Positions 14,194-27,093 of a stretch of 64,000 nt of DNA are shown piece after piece. The notes below the pieces were generated by a model. It made no database searches. It was not told where the DNA came from and saw only the letters and a list, made by a program, of their open reading frames with translations. The translations under genes were made by a program, and so were the position numbers. Every line of letters starts with the position of its first letter. The first letter of the stretch is position 1. The stretch is from Arenicola marina (taxonomy: Eukaryota; Annelida; Polychaeta; Arenicolidae): contig OZ025260.1 in assembly GCA_964019135.1 (NCBI GenBank), positions 11,340,254 to 11,404,253 on the forward strand, written 5' to 3'.

Positions 14194-15560
14194 AGGCGTC
14201 AGTGAGATGTACAGAGTTACTAGTAGTAGGGGTCAGCGAGATGTACAGAGAGTTATAGGTACAAGGGGTCAGCGAGATGTACTGAGAGTTATAGGTACAG
14301 GGCGTCAGTGAGATGTACAGAGAGTTAGTTACTACTAGTAGGGGTCAGCGAGATGTACAGGGAGTTATAGATACAGGGCGTCAGCGAGATGTACAGAGAG
14401 TTATAGGTACAGGGCGTCAGCGAGATATACAGAGAGTTATAGGTACAGGGCGTCAGTGAGATCTACAGAGTTACTAGTATACAGTAGGCGTCAGTGATAT
14501 GTACAGAGTTACTAGTACGGGTCAGTGAGATATACTGAGAGTTATAGGTGCAGGGCGTCAGTGAAATGTACAGAGAGTTATATGTACAGGGCGTCAGTGA
14601 GATGTACAGAGAGTTATAGGTACAGGGCGTTAGCGAGCTGTACAGAGAGGTATATGCACAGGGCGTCAATCAGATGTACAGTGTTACTACTAGTAGTGGT
14701 CAGCGAGATGTACAGAGAGTTATAGGTACACAGCGTCAGCGAGATGTACAGAGAGTTATAGGTACAGAGCGTCAGTGAGATGTACAAAGAGCTATCGGTA
14801 CAGGGCGTCAATGAGATATACAGAGAGTTATAGTTACAGAGCGTCAGTAAGACATACAGATAGGTACAGAGCGTCAGTGAGATGTACAGAAAAGTTATAG
14901 GTGCCGGGCGTCAGTGAGATATATAGAGAGCTATAATTACAGAGCGTGGGTGAGATGTAAAGAGAGTTATAGGTACAGGGCGTCAGTGAGATGTACAGAG
15001 GGTTAGTTGCTAGTATTAGGGGTCAGTGAGATGTACAGAGAGTTAGTTACTAGTAGTAGGAGTCAGTGAGATGCACAGAGAGTTATATGTACGGGGCGTC
15101 AGTGAGATGTACAGAGAGTTATAGGTACAGGGCGTCAGTGAGATGTACAGAGAGTTAGTTACTAGCAGTAGGGGTCAGTGAGATGTACAGAGAGTTAGTT
15201 ACTAGTAGCAGGGCGTCAGTGAGATGTACAGAGAATTATAGGTACAGGGCGTCAGTGAGATGTACAGAAAGTTATAGGTACAGGGCGTCAGTGAGATATG
15301 TAGAGAGCTATAATTACAGAGCGTCGGTGAGATTACAGATAGGTACAGGGCGTCAGTGAGATATATAGAGAGTTATAAGTACAGGGTGTCAGTGAGATGT
15401 TCAGAGAGTTATAAGTACAGGGCGTCAGTGAGATGTATAGAGAGCTATAAAGACAGGGCGTCGGTGAGATGTTCAGATATGTACACGGCGTCAGTGAGAT
15501 ATATAGAGAGCTATAAGTATAGGGCGTCAGTGGGTATGTATGGAGAGTTATAAGTAGAAG
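14194..15560. repeat. Heterogeneous 36-bp-class tandem array
   Basis: About 37 diverged units of the form ggcgtcagtgagatgtacag then agagttataggtaca (36 bases), mixed with longer units in which the second half is replaced by gttactagtagtagggg. Divergence rises toward the right end (variants with tatagagagctataa). The array is older or less homogenised than the two upstream arrays. The unit is unrelated to the 36-bp unit at 1-8130 despite the equal length. Confidence 0.93.
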
Positions 15561-17641
15561 TGGGTATGCATAGAAGGGGGTTCTTGTATATAAGTTGTTA
15601 AGTGTTTTGATATGTGTTTTGTTTGCTTGGACTAATTCAATGCATTCACTAGGTACCGGTATATGTGTTCACATGCTAGTGCCGTTTGATAGCTGTTTTA
15701 GTAATATGGTTAGTTTAAAGTCACTTATAAATCCTGCCGGAATGCATAATAGTTTAGATAATATTTACATTAATGTATTGTGTTTGTATGTATCTGTATT
15801 CTCGCATTCTGGTGTGTTGGCTATATAATTAGGACAACGAATTTCGCATGGTCTTACTGTGGCAATTCATTGAGCAGCAGAATGAAGGAGATGGACCATA
15901 TCTCTGGGTTTAGACTGCTCTTAATCAATTGGATATATGGGAGACAACGGGCACATATTAGGCGCTCTACCTGCCAGATAATAGGGGTGCTCATTTGTAC
16001 ATATTACTGGTATATCGAACACTATTTTCAACACGGTGATGGGATTTATCTTGCATCCTTTTTGACCTGTCAGGTATTCACATAATAGCATGCAGTGTCA
16101 TGTTTGACAGAACACACTCTGCTCAAAGATAATTAAAAGAACATTGAGTAGCATGTTCGGGCATTTTATCCACCTGGGAAGTAACCAGATGATATGTTTT
16201 TCCATGTTTTTTTTTTACAAACGTTATGACAAACGTTGTAACTCCGATGTCAAAAAATATCATATAACGGTGCATACCATAGGGAGTGTACTAGATGCAT
16301 ACACTGATAGTTGCATCATATCTTAACCATAAAAAATATAACTGAAATGTTTAACACACTTTAAGAACACAATGCTTTTCTGTAACTATGAAGGAAATAA
16401 ACCCATATAGCATATTTTCATTTATATTCCTGGTAAAGTAATAGTCAATAGTTTTGCAGTTTAAAACTGTGCTGCTATTGTCATTTGTACTTGTCTGTCT
16501 TATGCTATATGGCAAGCCCTTCATTTGCATATATCTCCAGATATTGGGACATACATGTATCATGCATCATGCATTTCAACATGTGCATATAGGTCCAAAT
16601 TTACATATATCATTTATGTTTGCACATATATGTTAAATGCTTAATTCAACCAAATGTACATATCATTAATTAAATTTCAATTAAGATTACAAGTCAACTT
16701 ATTAATAACTGAATTGCGTCAATAAAGCAAATGATACTAATGTTACCGATATATCCAATTCAATCTGATGTATCATTAAAAAAATTGGCAAATGTTTAAA
16801 TATTTGAACATATATTTTCAATGATTTAGAGATACATGTATGTCTAAATATGTCGACATTACTTCATGATAACTGCAAATATTTGTATATATATGCCATT
16901 ATTTAAAGATGCGCAAATAAACTAGTATAAAAAGACAAAGACAATAGATAAGGGATAACACCTGATAAAGCTAAAATCTGCAAAATCATTATGCTAGTAA
17001 ACTAGTGAATTATGATAAACATAATAGATATAGTTTGACAAAAAAATAAGTCTATGAGATGAGGTGATCATTCCCATGTGTAATCGTTGTTGAAAACTTC
17101 GCAAAATAAATAAAGTCTATACAAAAAAAGCATATGATGACACATTTTAAAAGCAATGTCTAAAGCATAGTATTTATTATAATATAGCACTTAAAAACCT
17201 ATACTTGTTCAAAACTCGCATGGACTGTGTCTTTATATCATTCTCTTAGTCTACCAATGAGGACGCAGGCCTGATTAAACATGCAGCTAAATAGCTCCAT
17301 GTCACAATACGGGGGTAAGGGAGCACTAACTACAGTTCGGTATATACATATGTGCTGCCCCAAATGACCCCTCTTTCCTCTCAATCCTCGGAGTCAAAAT
17401 GTTATCAAAATTGCAGCTCCTGGCTATATATTCCAGTCGAACTAATTAACCTCCATAAACATTGCCACGGCTGTCCGTCTCTACTTTGGATGCTTCTTTT
17501 ATCCAGAATGTTTTCTCTCGATGATCACATAATCTTGCACTTTTCTCTCGCTCTCCATATGCCCTCCATGGCCTGGGCGGCACGCCCCCACCATTGTAGT
17601 AATGTGATGCTAGCTCCAACATGAGGCGTGTTATATCTTAC
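15561..17641. other. AT-rich non-coding region
   Basis: AT-rich, with many short palindromic atatgtac/catatat phrases, especially 16500-16900. No exon has both a plausible acceptor and donor. If the exon at 17642-17911 belongs to a live gene, this would be its first downstream intron, but I see no continuing exon. Confidence 0.5.
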
Positions 17642-17911
17642 CGAATTGGCCAATCCGATGGCGTCCAACTCCAGCTTTCCGAGGTGGCCCCCGAACATGG
17701 TCGCCAAGGGCCCCATCAGCGTCCGACAGACTGCCGACAACACCTGACAAAGAGGTTCAAACTTCGTCACCTTGAGGGAATATGATAACAACATATCAAA
17801 GACTACAGACAACACCGGAGGAGTGGGATCAAGCTTGACCACATTCAGACGAATTTGTCGATTAATCGTAGAATCACAGACTAATATCGAGGATTCTATC
17901 TCAAAAACCAT
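17642..17911 (-). CDS. Possible first coding exon of an unrecognised gene
   Basis: On the minus strand an ATG at 17911, in a good context (ggcaaaATGG), opens a 90-codon frame that stops exactly at a strong splice donor (TTCG|GTAAGAT), phase 0. The translation begins MVFEIESSILVCD and contains PVLSVVFDMLLSYSLK and LGKLELDAIGLANS. It is well balanced in composition and looks helical, perhaps HEAT-like. About 200 bases upstream on the same strand a second open stretch containing SELREMLAIAPGL also ends at a good donor (TTG|GTGAGT, near 18107), which may be a preceding exon; the phases do not join cleanly. I do not recognise the family and find no downstream exons, so this may be a gene relic. 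Confidence 0.35.
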
Positions 17912-20396
17912 TTTGCCGCAAATCGAAAACAAAACTTCTGGGATTCAATGAAGAACCGATTGCCAGACACTCCATGGACCAGGATAAGCGTTAAAGTGGA
18001 CTTTATAGTGATCTGTCATGTTTGAATGTTTCTCGATCTGAACTCCACGAATCCCTTCCCGGCCAAATGCGCCTTATATATAACAGGAGCTATGAGGTAG
18101 CACTCACCAAGCCGGGTGCGATGGCTAACATCTCCCGGAGCTCAGACTTGAACCCGGCCGGAAAGACAGACGTCCAGCAGCGCAGCCCAAGGTCACCCGA
18201 GGGCGGGGCGGGAGTCTGGGTGGGGTTGGGCGTGGCCGGCCTCTGAGCGTCATAGTTAGGGGGTCGCCGGTGGTCGCCGTCGCTGAGCAACAGGGGGGTT
18301 TTTCCTGGAGTGGATGTATATCACGGTGCACTCTGGTTGTACAGGCGTATATATATATACATATATATATATATAAAACAAACAAAAACAGACGAGCGTT
18401 ATTCAAAGCAAATAGGACACACGTATGACGTATACATTTCAACGAAAACCAACTCTTTTCTGGAAAATATGCAGAGGGCCATATATGTGATCATGGCCGA
18501 AGCACTGATCCCAGCTTGCGCACCTTAACATCACGGACTACCATATGGCGCTTTGGTTTGTGCAGCGTCTCGAAATACATTTATCGGCTCATTTAGTGGC
18601 CTGGTTGAGCACCCGGGGGTGTACCTGTCCAGACTGATAGAAAGGCACCCACTGTGTGTCACTTGGAATATTTGTGTAGTAGTTCTGGCCACGAATGAAC
18701 GCCACGAATTCAAAAACTCAAACTGACGGAATATGAACTGGCGACCGTTTGCATCCGGGGCGAACACCAACCGCGTTAGACCAAAGGGTAAACCCCAGTT
18801 TGGCCCGGGGCCCTTGTTGTCTTTTATTCACCGTGCCTGGGCCGAGATATCACACTCCACCCTTTCCCGACTCGTCTGCTAACCCGCAGTAACCGTCACA
18901 AACAACCGTCAATCCTGGTCACGGCACCAAATTGCTCTAGGTGTCTTTCATCCACCGGACCTGGGCAGAGATATCACCCATGTGCTCTTGCATGGTGGAC
19001 AAAACGACCAGTCGGACACATAAGGTTGCATAATGATGCAAGACCACAGAGAGTATGTTAAATGTTTACCGGATACTAACGAGGTTGTGTAATCAGCCGG
19101 ATGCGAAAGATTAATATCAATATGGTAGCCTTTACCGTTGTGTACACTTCGAAACTCCTGTGACGCTGATACCTGCTGGAATTGCTTATTTTTTGTCTTT
19201 CTCTTTGGTAGCAACGTACCATGGACAAAAACCGAATGTTAGAAGATTTTCCCAATGATGAGAACAACTAATGAAATAACTGTATGAAGATTTCACTAAA
19301 ATATGTGGGAACTCGTATATTTAACAAGTGGTTTACCAGGCTTTTACCTTTTGTATCATAACATTATTTGAGAGAGCCAAAAGTTGTTTTGTATATGGCT
19401 TTTATTTATGTATGTTTGATTATTTAGTTTTTCCCTTTTTTTCTTGCACGATCATATAAGCACGGATTTTGCTCAGCAAGCTAATCAATATAATGTACCT
19501 ATTAAATAAACGTGTTATTATTAAATGTACAGCTTTAACAATATGACACATTCCGTAATCTCATGCCATGTACTTATACTATGTTGTTGTTGTTTATTTA
19601 TAATGGCCAATGAGACCAAAAAACATAATATATACATTATCTTCACATGTTTATATAAGTAGCTTTACATCCCTGCACGTACACGCCTAATTTCTCAGGT
19701 GATTCCATCCTAAATTTCCAATTTTTAATGTCCATGTCGAATACTTCTCGAATAAAGATATATCTGCTACTTCTTGGCATAGCCCAGGTGACATCAAATC
19801 ATATTGTGTACAACAGTTCTCCGACATTTCTTACCCTTCTTGGTCGCGAAATTGGAGACACCGAGAACATACTTACAACATCTTGCCTGAACTCACTTAA
19901 TAACATGATGGACTTGCAGACACGGCCCACATCTCAGATCCATATACACATATACAAGTACAAGCAACACGAGTACATCAAATAGTTCAAAATATGTATC
20001 AATCGTCAGTCCCTGAACCTGAAATATGTGATTTGTTTACTCATAGACAGAACGTCTTCTGAACTGCAGTCCATACCAGTTTAGGTGTACACCAGTCCCA
20101 AACAATTTTGATAAACAATATAATCAAGCCTCCATTGTAATTCGATGTTTCGTTCGCACGCAAAGGCCCGCCGTTTATAGATACCATGATATGCCAGTTT
20201 TGTTTATGCATACCATTTTATTTATACTATGTTTAACTTACCATTGACAGCCTTGTCCTGGTCTCGACAACTAGTCATGGCTCTGGCAACAAAGACCCTC
20301 AGCCTGTTTGAGTGCGCTGTCAATGCCCCTGCATCTCAAAAAGAAACTGCATTTCAATGGGCACATCACGGTGCACGACCGGGCCACCATTTCACA
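17912..20396. other. Non-coding region with simple repeats
   Basis: Contains a (TA)n tract at about 18345-18376, a tRNA-like SINE head on the minus strand (listed separately) and AT-rich DNA from 19300 to 20250. No supported gene apart from the doubtful exon fragment near 18107. Confidence 0.45.
18721..18790 (-). mobile_element. tRNA-derived SINE head, probable
   Basis: Read on minus, the segment starts tttggtctaacgcggttggt, continues with cgccccggatgcaaacgg and then has a B-box-like cagttcatattcc. Spacing and order match an RNA polymerase III promoter of tRNA type, but the cloverleaf is poor, so this is a SINE head rather than a working tRNA gene. It differs from the SINE family seen in the introns of the 17-exon gene. 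Confidence 0.4.
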
Positions 20397-20734
20397 ATAG
20401 GGTATGTAAGTGACATCACAGACAGCGCGCGCTCACCTCCAGCGAATCCGGTTTTGGGTACATGACACTTCACCGCCCCATATACATAGCATGGGGAGCA
20501 TTTTGTAATTGTGTGAAACGCACAGAAAACCAGTGTCTTTCGATTCAAAACTGGTATGAGTATGAAGGTACACCCCTAAAAATTCAACTCTAACAGTGCA
20601 TGCATATCCAAAATATGACTGAGTCTAGTTTGAGGCCCATACTAAAGTATAGGGACCCACTGACGCGTTGTACCCAGAATGTTTGTTTCTAGAGGTGAGC
20701 GCGCGCTGTCTGTGACGTCACTTACCGACCCTAT
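20397..20734. mobile_element. MITE-like element with 46-bp terminal inverted repeats
   Basis: The left arm, 20397-20442, starts atagggtatgtaagtgacat and runs through cagacagcgcgcgctcacct. The right arm, 20689-20734, is its inverted copy with about 42 of 46 positions matching. Weaker complementarity continues inward to gggtaca/tgtaccc. The total length is 338 bp with no coding capacity, as expected for a non-autonomous DNA transposon. A separate short hairpin (gccctcta/tagagggc) follows at 20741-20764. Target-site duplication is not obvious. Confidence 0.75.
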
Positions 20735-22530
20735 ACCCGCCCTCTAACATTGACTAGAGGGCAGTGCGCGGGTGGGTTGGTAAAGCAACCGCCTTTGTAT
20801 CCCTGCGCGCCTGTTTGCTGTTCGGTATTCTGCATGATGTCGACCGCGGCTTGCTATAGGACGTCAACTAGTCAACGTAGCTGTATGTTAACATTGTAAG
20901 TAGGCTGCTTTAATGGGGACGCGTCATGCACTATTAAAATGTACCATATATGCGCCATATATGTCGCACCATCTCCCTAAAAACGCGCGTCCACCACCCT
21001 TCACGCCCTGATCTTAAGACAGAAGGACCCTCGTCCCCCCATCCCCCACTCGCACCAACAAGTTATTATCAGCTCGAGCTCCACCCGTGACTTCTTTTAT
21101 GTACGTAAAACTCAACAACGAACATTACATTCATGTGTTTTATTATTCATGGTACAGCAATAACGGCTCAACGGGTTGTTGATGATTGTACTTGGGGATA
21201 GATGCTCTCCATGTGTCCCCCTGTGGCAGAGGGGTTGGCCCGAACTGCCCGATACCCGAACAGACCCTTGACATCGCTTGATCCTGATTATTCCCTATTT
21301 GCTGATGATATATCATCATCCTGTGATGAACCACAAACCGTACCCAGACCGTCATTTGTCACCTACCTTGACGCGGGCTGTGTTCTGTGGTGCTCAGGCG
21401 CTCGGGGTATCTCTGAGGGGTCCCGCGTATTGGGTGTCAGCCTGGCCAAGGGTGGGCTGTGATCGCCAGCTACTGCCGGTGATCTTATGGATAAACTAGA
21501 TCTCTACGGCGGGTGCGGAAACCAACTGTTGTACGTTATTCATGTCCCATGTCACAAGAGTCACAATGTCACAAGATTCTTTTGTGAGCGCATAAACATT
21601 CCTATCCGGCTAGAACGAATTGAATAAAAGGATAAAAATAAACGAGAACTCAGTGGGATACTGATGATGACGAAAAGCGACTTTGGGTCAAAGAGCGTGT
21701 CTTTCTGAACATGCTGAACCAAGCCGCGACGTGATACGATGATTGTTAATTGACACTAGGGCTATTTGTTTATTCCAGTAACTTGCATATTGCATATGCC
21801 GAGTCCCTTGGTTTGAACATCCTTTTGGAAAGGAAAGCGTCGTTTTGGCGTCAAGGTGTGGCAGAGAAATTATATCAGTCTATATCTGAAGGCGTTCGAG
21901 CCCAAATTGTCCATTGAAAAATGTATTGGGCTCGCTGAAAGCGCAATTTAGCCCAAATTGGACACCTTGGATGCGGGTGCTGGATGAGTACAAATCTAAC
22001 GGTTGCTGTTCAACGTGGGCTGTTTAACAGATAGAGGGCGCCATTTCGAGTGAATACGTTCAAATCCCGACTTTCTACGTGTGTTTGGTCACGCCGTAAT
22101 CCCTGTTCTCAGATTCATCATTGCTAAATTACGGAGCCCCCTAGCGCCGAAACTAAGTAGGTGAGGCAAACAGCAAACGCGGATTCCTAACTCAAGTCGA
22201 CGTTTGCCCGTCTTTCGCAAACAGTCCCGACTCTCTAGCGTCGCTATTAAGCGAACGGCGGCCATCGCAATCCGAAGGGAGTGCCGGTCGATATCGGCGT
22301 TGACTCATAATGGGAGGTTCAGCAAGGTGGGATGCACCTCTCACGATTTACCATCACGGTTTTCTAGCTCAAATATTAACCGAGTTATGGCCCTTCGAAC
22401 TTCGAAACGCCACTTAACGTGAGGTGGACGTCAACTATTCTCGTCACATCGATGCCATTTGGCACACATGACGTCACTGACGTTTACCAAATGAAACAAT
22501 TTAGCTTGTAGCGTTTTATGTTACCTACGT
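20735..22530. other. Non-coding region
   Basis: Unique sequence of mixed composition. Open stretches at 21202-21499 and 22204-22422 have no splice-site support and do not resemble a protein family I know. Nothing else is visible. Confidence 0.45.
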
Positions 22531-22610
22531 TGTTACCTAGTGGCTACATATGTTATCTAGTGGCTGCATATGTTACCTAGTGGCTACATATGTTACCTAG
22601 TGGCTAAATA
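22531..22610. repeat. Four tandem 20-bp units
   Basis: Four consecutive copies of tgttacctagtggctacata with one or two substitutions per copy, followed by unique DNA. A small, recent-looking tandem duplication with no array expansion. Confidence 0.9.
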
Positions 22611-24778
22611 GATGAAAATGAATTTATTTCACAATTTCGTCGGGTAACGTCAACTTCGACGTCATTTTTGACGCACACGTTTTGGTACCGCGAAATAAGT
22701 TACCCACCGCAGCTTTTGTCCCTGGATAAGGTACAACGTCAAATAAATCGAAAGTCGCCATGGGTTATAATAACCGAGTAATGACCTTTGTAAAACTATG
22801 ACGTCATGACGTGACGCAGGACAACGCCCAAGTAGCAATGACCCACAGTTCACTGTCACACCTCATTGGATGAAAGAGCCAGGCGAAAGAAAGACTAGTC
22901 CTTCAGCCATGGATTGGCGAGATGGCCAAACATTGCATTAGTTTATCATTGCGGGGACAGGGAGACCGACGACAAGAACAAAGATCACAGCTCTGGAATG
23001 TTTCTGATTTTTGACGATTTTTGCAAAATGGACACGATCTCCATTCACTTATCATTGGCGGCCACGCAAAAGTGTTGTCCCACTTTGAAGCGCTCTAGCG
23101 CCGTAACTGGGTAATATCCGCCTGATTAAAGCATTAAGTGATCTGTAGATGCTTATTGGCAACTAGTTGGCAAAAAGATTGCAATTTTAGCATTTTTATC
23201 TGATTTTTGACGATTTTTCTTTAAGCGGCAAGAATCTGTATGTTTATCATTAGGCCAGTGGCTTCGTTGCCATGGAAACAACATTTTGAAAAAATATTGA
23301 AATCGCCGTGTTTGTCTTATATCTTGCTTTGCGATGACCGTACCTCACCGTGTGGCGAAGGAGAATACTTTGAGTGGAAGCAGGTCATATTCACTCAAGT
23401 TCCTTTTTCCCCATAGGGTCCAATGTTAAACGACTTCGACTATATACCAAAAAGTAATACGGATATGGCACCATGTTCACAGATTATAGTATATAATATT
23501 ATTATTATAGTATATTATTAGTATTATCCATCCACAGCTGCGAGCATTGAGTGATGACTTGAATAGGATGCCCGTGGGAGCCTCTGCTAACACCAAAAAG
23601 CCGTATCTTTCACCATTGGCCAAATTAAAAAAACAATGTCACTCTTTGGTCCAATCCCATACGGTAAACACTGAGGCTACTATGTATCATGTTTAACTAA
23701 GGAAAAAATATCGGCGTTGCTTGATGAAGGCACTTGTGAAATACACGACACAACGTTTTTAGTATTTTTTTCAAAAAATCGCTATGACCTTGACCTTTGA
23801 ACTTTCAACTTGACTTGCGTGACGAGAATATTGTAGCCCTGCTGCCTAGCTATTAGGTACTAAAGATTGCGAACCAATGCATGCAGCTGTTAGGCCACAA
23901 GGAGACTTCCCGTTTTCGCGTGAAAACAGACATACATATTTAGAAACAAGCAAACAAACACGACCGACCGACATATGTCGAAAATTGAAAATTGTCGTCA
24001 TAACAAATCATCCCAGCGGTTGCAACTGACTGGTCTAGTGAGCAGGAGGGTGTCGACACAACCAGGGCCGTGTTTGCAGCCGGGAGCAAGTTGTGGCATA
24101 TAACTAAAACCTTTGCAACTGTTGCCGTGCAAGTGCATATTCTTCCAACCGACGTCCGTTGGGAGTGAATCAACAAACCGTTGGCAGTGAACCAGCAATT
24201 AAACAAGTAGCTATATCTAAGACGAGACTGTCAAGCGTAGCTTGAGAGTGACGAAGAAAATCGGGGTTAATTAAGGCACAACTTGAACATTTGAAGACCG
24301 ACTGCGCATATGTGCATGCAATTTTGACTTCGTTATCGGCCAAAACGTCACCGCGCCGCCAGTCAGTTAGTGTATCGGGGGTTTATAATGGGACTGGTCA
24401 GGTTAAACTGTTAAAGTTCGATTATTTGTTTGCGTCCAAACTGCTCGCTCGATTTCAATGCCATTTCGCACACATAATATCACTTACATGTTTACATTCT
24501 CCACCGCATATGGGTCACCTATTTGCATTCATGTCGTCACGCCGATGTTTTACAGTGTTAACGACGCTAACATTTCATTGGCTGATTACTCAAAAAAACG
24601 TGCACGCATTATGAAAAATCTGAGCCAATCTCTGCATTCGATAGGACCGTACATTTCATTACAACTCAATCTGCGCAAAGGTCCACATATTCCAATGTAA
24701 CTGCGACCACCCGAATGTAACTTTTTCGAATGAAGCATGATAAATGTCTTGCGGTTGTAGCTAACATAGGGCGACTTC
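22611..24778. other. Non-coding, relics of dispersed repeats
   Basis: The phrase ctgatttttgacgattttt occurs twice (about 23006 and 23199), and a gaccttgacctttgaac motif occurs at about 23786; a related tgtgaccttgat motif recurs at about 25315 and 25638. These look like fragments of dispersed repeats. An AT-only stretch lies at about 23490-23530. No exon is supported. Confidence 0.45.
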
Positions 24779-24971
24779 GGGGCGGACCATTTGATTTCCA
24801 GGGGGTGGAGGAGATATGGCGTTCTTGTTGGTTGAAATATAAGCAGGATTTTGTTGGAGTCGACAGGAGGGTAAGAAATGTATTCTTAACCTAACCGGTT
24901 GTACTTGTGCCCATGTTAGATATCTTGTGGGCAAAAAACTGAATAACCCGGGATATCAAATGGTCCGCCCC
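24779..24971. mobile_element. Short MITE with perfect 17-bp inverted ends
   Basis: The left end ggggcggaccatttgat (24779-24795) is repeated exactly in inverted orientation at 24955-24971. The 193-bp interior has no coding capacity. Size and perfect ends fit a non-autonomous DNA transposon. I could not identify a target-site duplication. Confidence 0.7.
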
Positions 24972-26271
24972 TTGACATCAAATGGCTAATGCTTGTTTAG
25001 GCCAGTTATTGTGAACACGGGTGGGGAGAGGATCGCCGAAGAACTGGCATTTTTTTCTATGAAGATCCTGTGAAAAATACACAAACAAAGGTTTGCTCCA
25101 CATCTAATCAGTCACAGGCCTAATCATCCAAAAATGTGTGCCTTGACAACATTATGTTATTGGCCGATTATTTGAAAGACATTCAGTATGCGGAAATTTA
25201 AATTATATTTTTCCGCCTCTCTCTAAAGAATACTCTCAAACAAACAGCAGATCGCTAGACCTAATATTAACAGTTACGCGGAAAAACATGTTTCGTGACG
25301 TTGACCTTGGATGTGTGACCTTGATCAATGCGGGCCCCAATACTAATGTTATATCGCACGCAAAGTGTCCTTTGTCTGACTTACCCCCTTCGTGGAGAAA
25401 TTGAGGTCATGTTCCAGCCAAAATAATCTCGTACGGTCCTATGTTAAAGTTTGGGAATGTTTTGCACCAAAATCATTCCGGAGATTTGCAAAATTTAAAG
25501 ACGCGCATACAAAGTACCAATGGGCGCAATACGTGAAATTATTTTCAGCGTGATTAAATGAAAAATGTGAACGTTATAGCGGTTTTCCCGATTATTCGTC
25601 CTATCCTTTAATGGTTAAGCGAATTTCAGAAAATTCCTGTGACCTTGATCTTAGACCTGCAGTGTCCATTAATGAACTTGACCTGAAGATGGCCAATCGA
25701 TTGTTATATTTAGAAGTCGATATCTACATGAAAGACAGACAGACTGATTCACAGAAAAACAGAACACACCGACATGAGACGAAAATCGTAAATTTTCGTC
25801 TCATCAAGCCGAACGCACCGACAATAGACGAAAATATATGATTTTAATCTACGATTTTCTTCTTAAAAATTGAGGGGGTGGTTGGTGTATCATCGGCAAA
25901 TATCATTGCTTTGAACATGGAAGTGGCATTTGGTATATATATGATACATATATATATAGAGGAGTGGCCCAGGATAGATCATTGGAGTACACCAGTTGTA
26001 AGAGCAATTAACTCGCTTTAGTGTAATCTAGTTGGAAGTATTGTTGTCATTTACTTAAGTAGCTATCGAGTAACGAATTTGCCTTTCCAGTTAACCCGTA
26101 ATAGTTAAGCTTTTGCAAGAGTACATTACAGTTGAGGGTAAGACACGCTGCCATGCTATGTAACGTTGTTACCAAAAGAAACTAGCGCCCCGCTCGTTCC
26201 GCTCCGAGCGATATTGTTGACGCATGCCAGGCGGCTGCTGGAGCATGCGGCGGGTGCTTGGGTGGGACAGA
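24972..26271. other. Non-coding region with a perfect hairpin
   Basis: Contains a perfect 13-bp stem with a 5-base loop at 25774-25804 (atgagacgaaaat, loop cgtaa, then its complement) and a short TATATA tract near 25936-25962. No open frame has exon features. Confidence 0.5.
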
Positions 26272-26692
26272 CCACGGTTTTTTTGCGTCAGGCCAATAGG
26301 AGAAGGCTATGCTGAAGGCCTGGGATGCGCCGCGACGAGCTAAATAAGAACAGGTTATAAGACTCAACGGCTGCCACGGAACGTCAACACCCAGTGGCAC
26401 TTCAATGCGTTGTATCTCTAAAACTAATGGCTGAATCTTCAAATCAATCACCTACCTGGCTTCTACGAACATTTGTGAAACATTTACAATTACTTTCGAA
26501 CCAATACCTACCACTATTCAGTGTTACAAGGCAACTTTTGGCACTCGTCGCGCAAATTTACTCGAGTAGCCAGTTATCGGTGTGGGAATGTCACAACTCT
26601 GGCGCTAGGGGCGTTGTTTCGCTGCTTACTCTCCGATATAGAGGGAGTTTTTGTAGCTCACTTGCGCAACCTCATACAGGTGGCGCCGCGCA
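26272..26692. repeat. Left arm of a large inverted duplication
   Basis: This 420-bp segment recurs in inverted orientation at 27546-27958 at very roughly 85-90% identity by eye, separated by about 850 bp. Both copies include ttggcactcg/ggccg, gcaaatttactcga and tatcggtgtgggaat in the same order. The open frames in each arm (similar peptides on plus here and on minus there) are a consequence of the duplication. No splice sites or recognisable domain support coding. Confidence 0.85.
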
Positions 26693-27093
26693 CTGATGTA
26701 TGCTCGTTGAGTCCCGCGTTCAAAGTGCTTCCCTATAATACTCCGCCAGCTAACTTAAGGTTACTTGAAGCAGGGGCCATCCTCATTTTCAGTAGACCTA
26801 CTGTTTTGCGCCGTAGGCCTACTCCACGACACGCATTCCAATTTATTATTTAATTTCTTGGCTAGGTCAATGCCGCCAAGGACTTTACAGTGAAAACTTT
26901 GGGTTTTAATACGTAGGCCTACCGGTATTCGGACGAACGTTGTGGTTTCTGTTGTTTTTTCAGTTGCGCTCCATTTGGGGGTGGGCATGGGGTATGTGGA
27001 TGGCGACCCTTCCCTCCGCCCCCCCCCCCCGCCAATCCCCGGCCGCACACAAATACATTTTTCGGTATGGTGTGCATTGCAAAGGTGGGTGTT

